The notes under the pieces are model-generated. The model ran no database searches, was not told the origin of the DNA, and saw only the letters and a program-made list of their open reading frames with translations. Positions 22,121 through 34,429 of a stretch of 64,000 nucleotides of DNA are shown in pieces (within the stretch, counting starts at the first letter, position 1; each line of letters starts with the position of its first letter). This DNA comes from Centrapalus pauciflorus. Its lineage: Eukaryota; Streptophyta; Magnoliopsida; Asterales; Asteraceae. The position numbers and the translations under genes are program-made. The DNA is taken from contig JAANYP010006955.1 in the NCBI GenBank assembly GCA_020465985.1, positions 434,001 through 498,000 of the forward strand, written 5' to 3'.

Positions 22121-23967
22121 TGGATCAACATAAAGTTGAATGAGTTACTAGAGTTAACACAACTACAATCATTCACATGTGAAATCAAAACGGGAGTCCA
22201 CTATTCCCCAAACCCAAACCATACAAAACTATACCAAAAGTCGAGGAGCTTCAAACAAACTCCAACATAATCTAATGAGGGACGGGCAAGACTCTTACCC
22301 TTATTAGTTCCCAAAAATATATGTGAACAACTAATGGGTCAACATAAAGTTGAATGAGTTACTAGATTAGACATTACATAATGTATATAAATGCAATGAT
22401 GATCAAACACAACGAATTCCAATCGGTATAACTCAAATGCATAATGTATGTGATCAAGTACCACATGCCCCTTCATAAAACGGGGTTCCCTATCATAGTC
22501 GGGAGTGATGTTGCCTCTAGCATAGTACGAGGTTGTCCCTATCATAATCGGGATTGTCCCTATCATAGTCGGGTTTTTCGACAATTCAAGTACGTCGGTC
22601 ATCCAGCATCCAAATGGGTCGAGAATAATCAATGGATATCCATGTGAGTCCAAACGATAAGTATCAACAATGAATGAGGTCCAAAGTGCCTCGAGTATAC
22701 CAAGTGATTCATGCACCGATGAAACGAACGAACAACGACAGATAACATGATGTCATAGCATGAATCGACAATGTATGATCAATCATTAAGCAATAAGTAC
22801 ATCATAGAATACATTACAAAAATCTAACGCTAGAACTCACAGTGATTTGTTTAATAAGATTCCCAAGTTTTCCTACGAAGTCACAATAGTGGCTAGGACT
22901 TGTGATCAAGCCCCTTTCGACTCAATTCACCTTCCAAGAAGATTCCAAAATCTGGTTTTTAATAGGGGTGAGCATGAGTCGGTTTGGGGCGGTTTCATGC
23001 CCAAACCGAACCCAAACCGTTTATTTCGGTTTTTGGGTTTTAGAAACCGTTCGGTTTCGGTTTCTTCCGGGTTCGGGTTTTCGGTTTTCCGGATTGGTTT
23101 CTCGGTTTTTCGGGTTGAACCCATGGTTTATGGGTTTTCGGTTTTCATGGGTTCGGTTCGGTTTTTGAGTTTGAAACCATTCTTTTTGGTTGATTTTTTT
23201 ATCTTAAAATCGTTATTTTAACGAGTATTTACTATTCATCATTTAGACTATATAGTAGTTTTCATTTGTAATTACTAACTAGCAACTTATTTAGAAACAT
23301 AATACTTAATAATTTACTAGAAAATCAATACCTACTATCAACTTAAAAAATATTTTAAAAAATTAAATTAATTATTAAATTTCGGTTCGGTTTCTGTTTT
23401 TCGGTTCGGTTCGGTTTTGAGACGCAATCCTAACCCAAACCATTTGAAACGGTTTTTTCGGTTTTCGGTTTTTCGGTTTTTGGTTTTCCGGTTTTACGGT
23501 TTTTTTGGGTTCGGTTTTTATGGTTTTTTCGGTTTTTTGGTTTCCGGTTCGGTTTCTGCACACCCCTAGTTTTTAAGCTTCAATGTTCACAAAATCGATT
23601 ACCAATCCAAACCGTAGTTCAAGCTCTCTCTTTTCTCCTTTCTAATTGGCAAGAAACAAGTGTGTGTAGTGTGTGTGGTTGGCGATTATGATGGAGAAAA
23701 GTCCCACCACCGAACGTTCATCATATTGCACCATACACGCTCCCTTACATGTCATCTTTATATACATTATATTTAAAAATACAAAGTATAATACTTATTT
23801 TTGTCAATTTAATAACTAACCAAAATTATATTATTATTTCATCATTCAAGTTCCAATAATAACAATTATCATTAATACTTGACAATTAATTCATAATATT
23901 ACACTTAAGTTCACAATTATAATTGTTTCACAAAGTTAATTACCTTTTTAATTATTGGGGTGCTACA
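22121..23967 (-). mobile_element. Solo LTR, copy B, interrupted by a hAT-type MITE
   Basis: The LTR ends match copy A. The minus-strand start is TGTAGCACCCC, with one change from copy A. ACTAA flanks lie at 22116-22120 and 23968-23972. The MITE at 22963-23568 splits it. Confidence 0.75.
22963..23568. mobile_element. hAT-type MITE with 8-bp target duplication
   Basis: Termini TAGGGGTGAGCA and the inverse of TGCACACCCCTA are inverted repeats. The 8-bp GTTTTTAA flanks both sides (22955-22962 and 23569-23576). Copy A of the duplication shows the unoccupied site (ATTTTTAA). Both ends are packed with CGGTTT/CCGAAA-type motifs in opposite orientation. ORFs inside are composition artefacts. Confidence 0.85.
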
Positions 23968-24365
23968 ACTAAGGATGAACATTGAACAATCAATAAACCT
24001 ATAAAACAAATCAACAATGATAACTAGTGACCTGCATATTACCAATTTATCTAAAATTCATTACATTAAAACCAAAACAGACCACGAAATAATCAGTAAT
24101 GATTCTCGGATTTTTTGGTTTTTGGGTGTTGATCAAACCAACTAAAAAACCCGAGCCAAATAAGGTTTAGTTAAATAGGTTTTTTGGTTTATAAAGTTTG
24201 GTTAATTTGATATTAAAACAAGTGATTAAAACTTAACAACTTTTGTAAAATTAATAGATTGTGCTTTCAAAAACGATATTTAGATCAGGAAACTAAAAAG
24301 GGTACTAAAAAATTCATATCATAAGCTAAATAAAAAGAAGTATGAAATGACCCCTTTGTTAAAAA

Positions 24366-25214
24366 AACGAAAAGCAAAATTTAAAATTGGGTTAGTTTGA
24401 AACGGATTCATTTTTGGTTTTCGGTCCCAGACCAAAAATTCTCCACACCGAAGAGTGACATAAAAATTGATGACAATAAAAAACAAAAGGGTTAATTGCA
24501 TCTGAAGACGATCTATATTAATTTTTTTAAATTTGGGTAACCAAATAAATTTTTTCTAATTATTGTCAAATACAATGGCTAAGACTACAATTTTATTAAC
24601 GTTAGAATTTTTTTTAAAAGTAAAATTTTGTTCACCAACTAAAAAGACAATGAGAATTGAGAAGTAGCACAAGAAACACAACAAACAACAAACAAAACGA
24701 CGAACACCAACAAAAGTGAAAAAAAAAAAAACGATACAACATTAGAATAAAAAATATTCTTATCCAGGCAAATGTTATTCAATCATTTTTAATTTAATAT
24801 AATTTATACAACATATTATTTTAAAAACTAGGACATAAAACCTAAAAGCACGTATCATCATGGTAGGATCTCAATAAGAGTCAACAATTGAACTAAAAAT
24901 GCATATGCTATTTATACCCATTCTATATAGTAGATTTGACATTTGTCACGTTGTAATATGTATAATCATTATTTAATACATTAAAAAAATTAAAAAAAGA
25001 AAATCATGTGAGTGTGAGATAATAGGGTGTGATTTAATACATTATTTTGTGGAATTTTATTTTTCTAAAAGAATTTCGTTCTAGCTTAGTTTTTTACTAT
25101 GGGTCGTTTTAACCGTTTGAGCCGTTGGGTATAAATTGCCACCGCACTCATTGATGATAAAAAGTGATTTGGATGATCAATAAATTATAATAACTTGCAA
25201 TATGAAAAAGAAAT
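24366..25214. other. AT-rich intergenic sequence
   Basis: No gene or bounded repeat recognised. Confidence 0.4.
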
Positions 25215-25698
25215 TGATAATTGTACAAAAAACCCTAAACTTGTCAGCATTTTGTGACTGAAACTCAAACCAGTTTTCGTTGCATAGAAAACTCCGAACT
25301 AACTAAAAGTCAGTAAATCAAGGTTTTATCAATGAGTAACTGGTTGAAACCGGTTATTAATCCTACGTGGAATTGTTGAAACCGGTTACCAAACATTACA
25401 CATCATTTAAACCCTCATAGATGATGTAATTCCACTTAAAAATTACAATTAAAAATTATCAACCGAGGTTAAATTGATATATAATAATTGGCAACCGGTT
25501 TCAACAATTAAAATTTATTTCACGTAGGTTATTTACCGATCCACGTAGGATTAATAACCAGTTTCAACCGGTTACTCATTAATAAAACCTTGATTTACTG
25601 ATTTTTAGTTAGTTCGAGGTTTTTTATGCAACGAAAAATGATTTATTGTTTTAATGGCAAAAAAACTGACAAATTGAAGATTTTTTACGCAATTATCC
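25215..25698. mobile_element. Foldback MITE with about 180-bp arms
   Basis: The left arm starts GATAATTGTACAAAAAACCC. The right arm ends with its imperfect inverse (TTTTTTACGCAATTATC). Internal blocks such as TTGAAACCGGTTATTAATCC are also inverted. Related half-elements occur at about 32240-32540. It lies about 400 bp upstream of the DUF642 gene. Confidence 0.65.
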
Positions 25699-26021
25699 CA
25701 AAAAGAAATGACATGTATTGTAAATTGTGCGTATCAGATCGACTGGTGTACTAGTCACGTGAAATAAATAAAAAATTTGAAATTGGCAAAGTGATGATTT
25801 TATTTTTTGGCTGATGCAAATTGCTATGAAAATTTTTTTTGGGGTTAATTTTCTTTTCATAGAAAGTATGGTATATACGGAAGGAATCTCCGGGAGGGAA
25901 GGAGAGAGCAAATCACGGCCGTCGTGGGTCCAAAAGGGAAACAATCACACCCATTTGTCGCCTGATTTTCTGCTGCTTTAACATGCTTAACTCTTTCCTC
26001 CTCATTTCCAATAAAATGTGT

Positions 26022-26036
26022 TGCATATATATAATT
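26022..26036 (+). promoter_or_regulatory. TATA-like element of the DUF642 gene
   Basis: CATATATATAATT lies 55-70 bases before the start codon, giving a short leader that includes the T/C-rich 26060-26090. Confidence 0.5.
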
Positions 26037-26090
26037 ATACCCTTTAACCCTTACTACGTTTTTCCTTTGTACTTGTGTGTCCCGTCAAAA

Positions 26091-27451
26091 ATGGCAGTAT
26101 CTCTCTTCTTTCTTTGTATCCTAGCTTTCTCTACGATATCGAATTCCCAAGCTGCTGGTAGCGTTAAAGCTCCCTTCCTCGACGGTAAATTGCTTCCAAT
26201 TCTTTAATTGATGGAAAACACCATTCCAATTTCCAAATTAATTAAAGTTGATGTTAATTTTACTCTCTTTCTGTGTTTTCCGTAGGGCTTCTTGCCAATG
26301 GCAACTTTGAACAAGGGCCAAGTCCTTCAAACCTCAAGAAAACAGTAATCATTGGCAAGTACTCTTTACCCAAATGGGAAATCTCGGGTTTGGTTGAATA
26401 CGTCTCGGGTGGGCCTCAACCAGGTGGGTTCTACTTTGCAATCCCACGTGGGACCCACGCAGCAAGGCTAGGCAATGAAGCCTCCATATCCCAAAATCTT
26501 AATGTTAAAGCAGGGAAGGTGTATTCACTCACGTTTGCCGCTTCAAGGACTTGTGCTCAAGATGAGGTCCTACGTGTCTCGGCTTCTGGCCAGTCCAGTG
26601 ACCTTTCTATTCAAACGTTGTATAGTAGCGACGGAGGTGACACCTACGCTTTTGCTTTCACAGCTACTTCCAGCAGGGTGAAGGTCACTTTTCATAACCC
26701 TGGTGTTCAAGAGGATCCTGCCTGTGGACCCATATTGGATGCCATCGCTATCAAGGAGATGCTTCCTGTAACATACACCAAAGGTAAAAAAGAATATGCA
26801 ATTATTTTCTTTTTAAAACGGCAAACTATCTTACTCCTGCTCCTAAACTACTCCTTTACCACCAGACTTACTTACTTACTTAAATTATTGTTTCTTAATG
26901 CAATGGATCCATTCTAACATGTAGGGAACTTGGTGAAGAATGGCGATTTCGAGAACGGTCCACATGTGTTCAAGAACTACTCCACTGGAGTCCTCCTCCT
27001 CCCCAAAATCCATGACATTGTTTCCCCGCTCCCCGGATGGATTGTGGAATCCCTTAAACCAGCAAAATACATAGACTCCAAACACTTCTCGGTACCACAC
27101 GGGCTTGCTGCTATCGAGTTAATAGGAGGGCGGGAAACCACAATCGCACAAATCATCCGCACCGTGCCCAACAAATCCTACAGCCTTTCGTTCACCATTG
27201 GAGATGCAAAGAACGACTGTCATGGGTCGATGATGGTGGAGGCTTTTGCAGCCAAAGAAACTATAAAAGTGAAGTATGAATCTCAAGGAAAGGGTGGATC
27301 TACTACTGCAAGTCTCAAGTTTAAAGCCACTTCAACCAGGACTAGACTAACATTTTACAGTGCTTTTTACCACACAAAGGTTAATGACTACGGTCATTTT
27401 TGCGGCCCGATCTTGGACAACGTCAAGGTTTTGTCTATTAGAAACAAGTGA
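26091..27451 (+). CDS. DUF642 cell-wall protein, 372 aa, three exons
   Basis: Exons 26091-26184, 26286-26783 and 26925-27451 join with GT-AG introns to give 1119 nt. The N-terminus MAVSLFFLCILAFSTISNSQA is a signal peptide, so the protein should enter the secretory path and the cell wall. Two galactose-binding-like DUF642 repeats follow. The first starts LLANGNFEQGP and ends PACGPILDAIAIKE. The second starts LVKNGDFENGP and ends FCGPILDNVKV. Family blocks RLGNEASISQ, RTCAQDE and SPLPGWIVESLK are visible. Length equals the family norm. DUF642 proteins bind wall polysaccharide and interact with pectin methylesterase (family knowledge). Detailed wording is closest to the At3g08030-like branch. 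The ATG at 26091 is preferred over the upstream in-frame ATG at 25983 because it puts the signal peptide first. Confidence 0.93.
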
Positions 27452-29125
27452 TGATCGCCAATCAATGAATGTAAACAACAACTATGGGATCTCACAATCT
27501 GTTTTTTTAATGATACATATCTTTCAATCCAGTATCTAAAGGACGGAATTAGATGATAAGAACACAGAGTTATTAATCATAAAGATCATACTGTACATCA
27601 TAAATGAAGGAGGTCATGCAACTTGCAAGTTGTTTTACTTGAATTCCTTTATCTCTTCCCGGTTAAGTTTGAATAAACTCATTACTCTAGTTGTGAGTGT
27701 GGGTCCATGAATTTATATGTGGTAGCACTGTGTAACTGGTGTTCATCAATCGGATAATTTCAAGCAAATGCATAACAAAGTTTTTTTTACAGGTAATCAG
27801 TAGCATGTTACCAAAATCTAGGTAGCATTTCAATTTTCAACACTAATAGATATAATGCATAACAAAAGAAACCCTTTACAGGCATCACATACCACATGCC
27901 CCCTAGCACATTTCAAAATTTAGCTCGAAATGACAAAATCTGGTTCACACTCCAAAAAAGGTCAAATATTATTAAGCTGAGAGCCGACCATCAGTCCATC
28001 ATTTTCTTTAAATTATACTGTAGATCTTTATTTACTTTACTAATAGTTGATGCATATAAATATATCACACTCCAAAAAAAGGTCAAATTTTATTTAGCCG
28101 AGAGCCGACCATCTGTCCATAAAATGGCTTGTTTCATAAAACGGCTATCAGGTTGAGAAGTTGAGGGCCTTGTTTCATAAAACGGCTATCAGGTTTTTCT
28201 GGACTTACAAAACAGTTTGTATGGTCAACTATACCCCTAAGAAGTTACAAAGTCATCATATTAGTGATAATTATTGATTGTTTCCTACTTTTCATCACCC
28301 AAGATGACGATTATCCTCTTCGAATATTCCCTCTTCCCGTGATTATCTCTTCACGATCGTATGTATTCTTCTGGTTTGCCTTTGTGGTCTTTTGAAACAT
28401 TTTACTTCGTTTATTACTAGTTATGGTTTAAGATAGTATATTTGATATTATATGTATAATTCTATATAATATGCTTTATTTTATGTTTTTGTGCTAACAT
28501 CATGTAAAGTGTTTTCTAATTTTCTGTTGGTTCACTTCACTCGGGCCCTCGCCTTTTTGCTCCTCTCAACTTAGTCCCTAATCAAGGCATGTCGCCTCGA
28601 GCCCTCAAGTGTGACTTCGCCTTTAATAACATCGAGTATATCATTTATCTCATCATGAAAATGGATTAGATTCATTATCAGACATCATTAATCACGTCAT
28701 ATAAATAAGACCACAACATAGATACAACTACTAAGCAATTAGAACAACTTGAGATGTGCCAATCATGGTTAATCAACCATAAATAATCTGATGACTGATG
28801 TTGAACTAAACCAATTACGTGTTACTGCAAAGAACGGAGAAACCAAAGAAGAGGAACATTGATCAAGTTGCTCCTCAATTATATGATGAAACCTTCCATT
28901 CCATTCCATGACAACACAACCAAACACTTTCAAAGCTTTTAACATTCAACAAATATTACTGTTCAACAGCATTGAAAGAAACAGAGCAAGCCAACACCAT
29001 AAGCTCTACAAGATGGGTCTTTCATGAGAGTAATGTCATGCTGACTAATGTTTGGCAACATAAACAAAAAAGATAGTGTTCACCTGAGGTTTGAACATCA
29101 ATTATTGGGAAGGTAGATGCAGGGT
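27452..29125. other. Intergenic between convergent genes, with a short tandem duplication
   Basis: The 3' UTR of the DUF642 gene probably extends to about 27700. A block around 27945-28005 (CACTCCAAAAAAGGTCAAAT ... GAGAGCCGACCAT) recurs at 28066-28122, and TTTCATAAAACGGCTATCAGG occurs at 28132 and 28173. A dispersed-repeat motif lies at 28541-28586. No gene recognised. Confidence 0.5.
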
Positions 29126-29457
29126 TTAGGATTCAGCTCGAGACTTGACGATGAAATTTTGGCGACTGATGGGGTTCATGACAACTGGAGGACCAGCAGT
29201 GCGAGGCCATGCCTGGAATTTCTTGTCAGTTTCTTCCCACCACTCCTTGTTTGAAACTGTGGAGGGAGTAGTACCTATACACCAGAATAGAAACAATGTT
29301 AAATATTGCACATCTTATAGCGGAGGGGACACTGATATTACAAACACTTGTCTATATCCTCGCCTCCAAAGATCTTCTTGTCAGCAATAATATAGTCACA
29401 GGCGAATGCCAGTACAAATGCTCCTGCAACACCACCAACAATCTTGGCTCCTGTCAT
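29126..29457 (-). CDS. Plant mitochondrial complex I accessory subunit (At1g67350/NDUP1-like), 80 aa
   Basis: Two exons, 29457-29364 and 29274-29126, give 243 nt. Exon 1 reads MTGAKIVGGVAGAFVLAFAC then DYIIADKKIFG, a single membrane segment at about residues 5-25. Exon 2 reads GTTPSTVSNKEWWEETDKKF, then QAWPRTAGPPVVMNPISRQN, then FIVKSRAES. I recognise this as the short plant protein counted among plant-specific subunits of respiratory complex I; that link is from memory, and inner-membrane location is inferred. An in-frame TAA sits just before the ATG, and a CAG acceptor 9 bases further up suggests a 5' UTR intron. The only splice that keeps the frame uses a GC donor (GGAG|gcgagg) with an ordinary AG acceptor. 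An ORF starting at 29311 in the second exon's frame is only intron read-through. Confidence 0.82.
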
Positions 29458-32400
29458 TTATTCAAACTGAAACAAAAAAAAAGGGTAAGTAACATACATC
29501 AGTCATACAACATTTGACGGTGGTAACTCAGACAGTCAGACAGATAACTCCTAAACCTAGCAGAGATGATGAAATATAACAACACATCCGCTTTCTATTC
29601 GAATTAAGCAGCATGTTGCCTCTAGCTAGATTTCTTGTTGTGGATCAACCTGAATACACATGCGGTCATACAAAACTACGTTTTGCTGTGATAGCTTAAG
29701 CTAGTATTGCATTTGCTAACTGACCACCACTTTACAAAGAAAAAATTGAGGTCCCGTTCCAATCCAAACAGTATAAACAATAAGCCATAAGGGGTAGTGA
29801 CTTTTATTCAAAACACCTGCCCTGAAATTTCTGATCTTTTATACTTATTCTGATTTTTTTTTCTCTGCTTTTAGCTGTATAATATTGGCTCATACCTCAT
29901 GGATGGCTACTTAGGAAATTAAAACGAGACTTGGTAGCATCACAGTGGAGCCACAACAAGATCAGTGTGACAATGTCTGGTGCAAGAGTGGCTGGTGTGG
30001 TGATGCAGGCTGTGGCTTGTCTCTTTTTGAACTTAATATTGTTAACAATGTATACATGCTGCAAATACACTTTTCCAACTAGGCCAACTAAAAAATTCTG
30101 TTACACTGCACATGCACACCACCTCCTCTTCCTTTACCTTCACTGATACCCAGCATCAGTAATCCTAATTTCAAATCAATGAATCATCTTGCTTTCCTGA
30201 ACAATGGCAAATTAAGAGGTGAACTTTGTTTGATGAGTAATCTAAACAATGGCAAATAGAACCTTTATCCCAAACCCATTGGGCTGGAACAATGTCAACT
30301 AATTCAAGATGTCAGTTGAACGGAAATCTATTCTTCTACACTCAGCTAAAAGACCAAGCAGTGTTGAGACTCTATATTAAAATTCATGAGAAGCATTACT
30401 CACACAATTGCCAAAGGACATAACATGCATGTATGTGTGTATGCAGGCTCATAGCCATTATTAGTACCAAATATTCCTGATTATCAACCAGTACTACTCG
30501 CTCTGCTTGGAAAGGTATATAGTAGACACTTCCAGTTTTGTATTTTCCAAGACCAAATATGATACGTATTTCAAACATTTTGTATAAAAACTAATTAATT
30601 ATATCAACTTTTCGGGCAATTCCTACCAACAGAAAACTGTTGGCCATAATTTAACAGCAAAATTAACATCAACTTTGCATTTGAAAAGTAGAGTGTAGCT
30701 CTTTATTGCAGAAGAGTAACACTGTAGATAATTCAAATACAGTTCTCATAACCGGATCAGAAGTCTGAAAATAAGTAACTGCAGCAGTTCAAATGAAACC
30801 ACGCTTGTGCTGCTCCTACTATAAGCAAACATGATAGCAAGTTTCCGCTTCCCCACTGGATGGGAAACATTATAGACAGACTAATAGATGGAGAAATCTA
30901 CCGAGGGGTTGTTGGATGAAAGAATCCATAAAAGAACACAGATGTGTGTGTGTGTGTGTGTGTGTATAACCAAGTGATGATGCATCGAATTTTACCGTGC
31001 TAGGCTTGTGGATCGAATCAGCAACTGAAAATTGATGCCGAATTGCTGATAAAAGAGGAAAGAAGACCTAAATCGAAGCGTCTGGTTCAAATTAGGCTTT
31101 TCAAAAGCTTTGGTTTCTTATCGGAAAGCTTTCAAAACCTCAATCACGATAAGCCAGTTTCAGACGTGTTTTGCAAGAAGCATTTAACTTTTGATTTTTT
31201 GGTTCGGGCTAACTGCTTAGATGTGATTTCAGACTTAAAACATTTAACGTTTAAAAAACAAACAACACCTTGGTTAATATTACCTAAAAAGTTGCAATCA
31301 TCTGTTTGTCGAATCCACTGTTTTCTGTTATCTGGAACATCATGACAATTGAAGTTAAACTAGGACTAACCTAAAAACAAATCAATTATTGGTCTGCTTA
31401 GATACGCATCATCAAGCCTTGTTGAGGATGCATGACGACTGTCTGCTAAAACATCTCGACCAACACGAGATCTTCCCATTCAACCCTCTTTAAATTTAGG
31501 GTCAATTGTCGAAGATAGCAACAATTTTTTTTAATCGTTTATATGAACGTCATTCAATTTTTATTAATAGTATCTACTTTTCTATGTTTTAATATTTATG
31601 ACAATGTTTTATATGTAACCTGTTTAACAGGTTACCACATTTCTCCTCTTTTCATAATCCACCCATCCCCTAATTATTTTAAAATCCTATCATTTTGTAA
31701 TCCATCATTTTAAATTCATGCAATCCAAACGGCACCTTATATTTCTCAAACCCAAACACTATGAATAACAAATTGAACGCGATGAAATCAATAAGCTAAA
31801 GAGTAAAGATGAAGCCTTATGTTTTTCGGACAGTCAAAGCCCCCTCTAGAAAAGGTTTTGAACAAACAGACTTCCCCAACAAAAAAACCATGGATTTATC
31901 AAACCCTTCTAGATTTTGGTTTGTGTTGGTTGGTTTCTTTTTTTTAATTGACTGTTGTTATTTATAAAAGGATAGAAAATTATTGTTATTTATGATAATA
32001 AAAAGTTATGGTATCTTGTTAAACAGGTTACACATGTAAAACATGTCCTTAAACGGTAAAGATTACAAAAGTTGATATAATTAATAATGTTGTTTATAAT
32101 GTTAAAAAGGTTAAAAGTTGTATGATATTTTTGACAACCGACCTTTAAGTTTAATGTTAACTACTCCTTAATTAATGTCCTCCTATTAGTATTAAGTATT
32201 AACCCAACAAAAATCACCATACAAATGTTATTCTTTAGGAAAATTTGTGCTAAAAACCTTTAAGTTTGATCATTTTTGCGATTAAAATCCTCAATTATTT
32301 TTCGTTGTCCAAAAAACTTTCAACCAACTAAAACTCACCAAATTGGGTTTTATTTAAAAACAAAAAGAATTGCAACCGGTTAACTTGATGACACGTAAAT

Positions 32401-34429
32401 TTCTTTAATAAAATTTTTGCGTAAAAAACATACAACTTGTTAGTTTTTCAGTTAAACTCCAAATCATTTTTCATTGCATAAAAATCTTCAACCAACAAAA
32501 TTTATTAAAATTCAGGTTTTTCTACCGATTGTACTTTGATGACATAGATTTTTACTAAAATTTTTATATTAAACAAAGAACCCCTTCTCTGGTGAAACCC
32601 CACCCTCTGGTGAACCCCACTACTCTGCTGATCATAGATAAACGAAACCGAACTTAAAAAGGAACTTAAAAATGTCATTCGTGAACATAAAACGAAATCG
32701 TTTCCATCAAAACAAACGAAGTTTAAATTCAAGATTCAGTGGTAAGAGTAAATCGAACAGACATACATAATATAAACAACTTTGAACACAAAAGGTAATG
32801 AATTCATCGGAGTCGCTAGAGTAGAGAAGAAGAGAGGAGGTGAATGTAGTCGTTGGTTAGAAGTGAGGAAAACAGCCGGTTAATGGTTTTAACCAAAACA
32901 ATCACCAACTTTGGGGTATTTTATGCAAAAAATCAGTTTAAAAGTTACACATGTAATGCTATGTAGGGGCAACGTAAGTCGAGTTTGATATATGGACGTC
33001 ACGTGTGTGTCATGTAAACATAAGAACCTATTATTAGGGGTGTTCAAAAGCGGACATCCGAATTTTCGTATATCCTAAAATTCGGATAGTGATTTTGATC
33101 ATATTCGGATATCCGTAATTTCAGATTCAGATATCAAATTATCCGAAAATTAATATTTTTTAAAAATAAAATCATGTATTTATACTTGTTGTAAACTTAT
33201 AATGAGATCTCATGTCTATAAACTTATAATGATACTACACATTGACACATTGTCTTCTTAAAAAAATCTTTTTAATACCCTAGTATGAAATAACAATATT
33301 TTTTCCAGTGTGTCGGTGTGTTGTCGAAAGGTTGAATGAAATGAAATGAGAGTATTGAGAGTAGGAAACAAATGAATGTCTATATTATATATACTTGAAG
33401 AATGGATACATTCTCCATTTTATTTAAAGAGTAGATCGGATGGGAAGTCAAGAAAATCACCTTTGATTACTGTCCGTCCATTTTAAAAGAAAAAAGAAAC
33501 AGATGAATGTAAAACGGATAGTTCTATCTTAGCGGTTGTCTTTCTTTCCTTCTCTTTGTCTTTATGAGTTGAAAAGTGATGGATGATATGAATTTTAAGC
33601 ATTCGTCATAACTGGTTGCATCAAGGTATACTATAGAAATATAGAATCTGAGTTTTGAATTGAGTTGGCTTGGATTTCAATATTAATTACAGGAATCGTA
33701 AAAATAGCACAACCCTTCCATTAATCATCTTAGCTTCTTGTGTAGAGAGTATGGAGTAGTGTTTTTGAGCTCACTGTTCACCATTAGACCATTGGTCATC
33801 TTAACATCTGGGTTTATTTCTCTCTTTCATTACATTCAAACCATGAATTCATGATATTGGGGGTATTCCAGTTGCACATTAACAAACTTTCTTAACCCTC
33901 TAAACAATAAAAATAGTTTGGACAAAGAAGTTTTTATATTGTAATAAGATAAGCTCAATTTTTTTTATCAAAGGCTATAAGAGGAAAACAGAACTGTTAT
34001 ACAATATATATAAAATGGGTGCTACTTCATGCACCACGCCTATGTATCTTATAATTGGCTAAAATATCTCTTTTTTTATAACTCATCATTTTGTGGATAA
34101 AGTTCATGATAAGTTTTATGCCAGATTGAACAGTAAAGAGGTTTCAAATTAAGTATATTGATAATGAAGGTCAAAGCCTGAATGATTGAAGTAAGAAATC
34201 ATTTATAAAACCTGTCATTATAGAAGAAAATGGAGTGTGTAGAAGAAGCATTGAACCTTTTCAACATGGCAATTAATTTAGCAAACCACCATAAGATTAA
34301 AATAAGAATGTGCCTTCATGCAACCACAAAAACATTAAAATTAAAATAGTTTAATAAAACAAAACAGGTAATCTATATCAAAATGTCCTAAAGACATAAC
34401 ATACTCTCTTTCGAAATGCCAGATGACTT
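29458..34429. other. Large intergenic region, possibly containing the 5' UTR intron of the complex I gene
   Basis: Contains a (TG)n run (30945-30966) and a 100-codon ORF at 31043-31345 (plus) with no recognisable domain. Foldback-MITE fragments lie at 32240-32540 and 32890-32960. An AT-rich fragment starting GGGGTGTTCAAAAGCGGA at 33038 looks like one end of a hAT-type MITE. No reliable gene is seen. Confidence 0.45.

Larger units (their letters stand above)
22086..24365. repeat. Segmental duplication, copy B
   Basis: Same orientation and nearly the same sequence as 2497-4168. It includes the solo LTR, its ACTAA target duplication, and flanks on both sides. It is longer because of a 606-bp MITE and an 8-bp duplicated target. 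Confidence 0.8.

Noticed and set aside
22847..23221. ORFs rich in FRF, GFR and RNR motifs
   Set aside because: Produced by CGGTTT-type repeats of a hAT-like MITE.
31043..31345. 100-codon plus-strand ORF
   Set aside because: No recognisable domain, no promoter or splice evidence; could be chance or a remnant.
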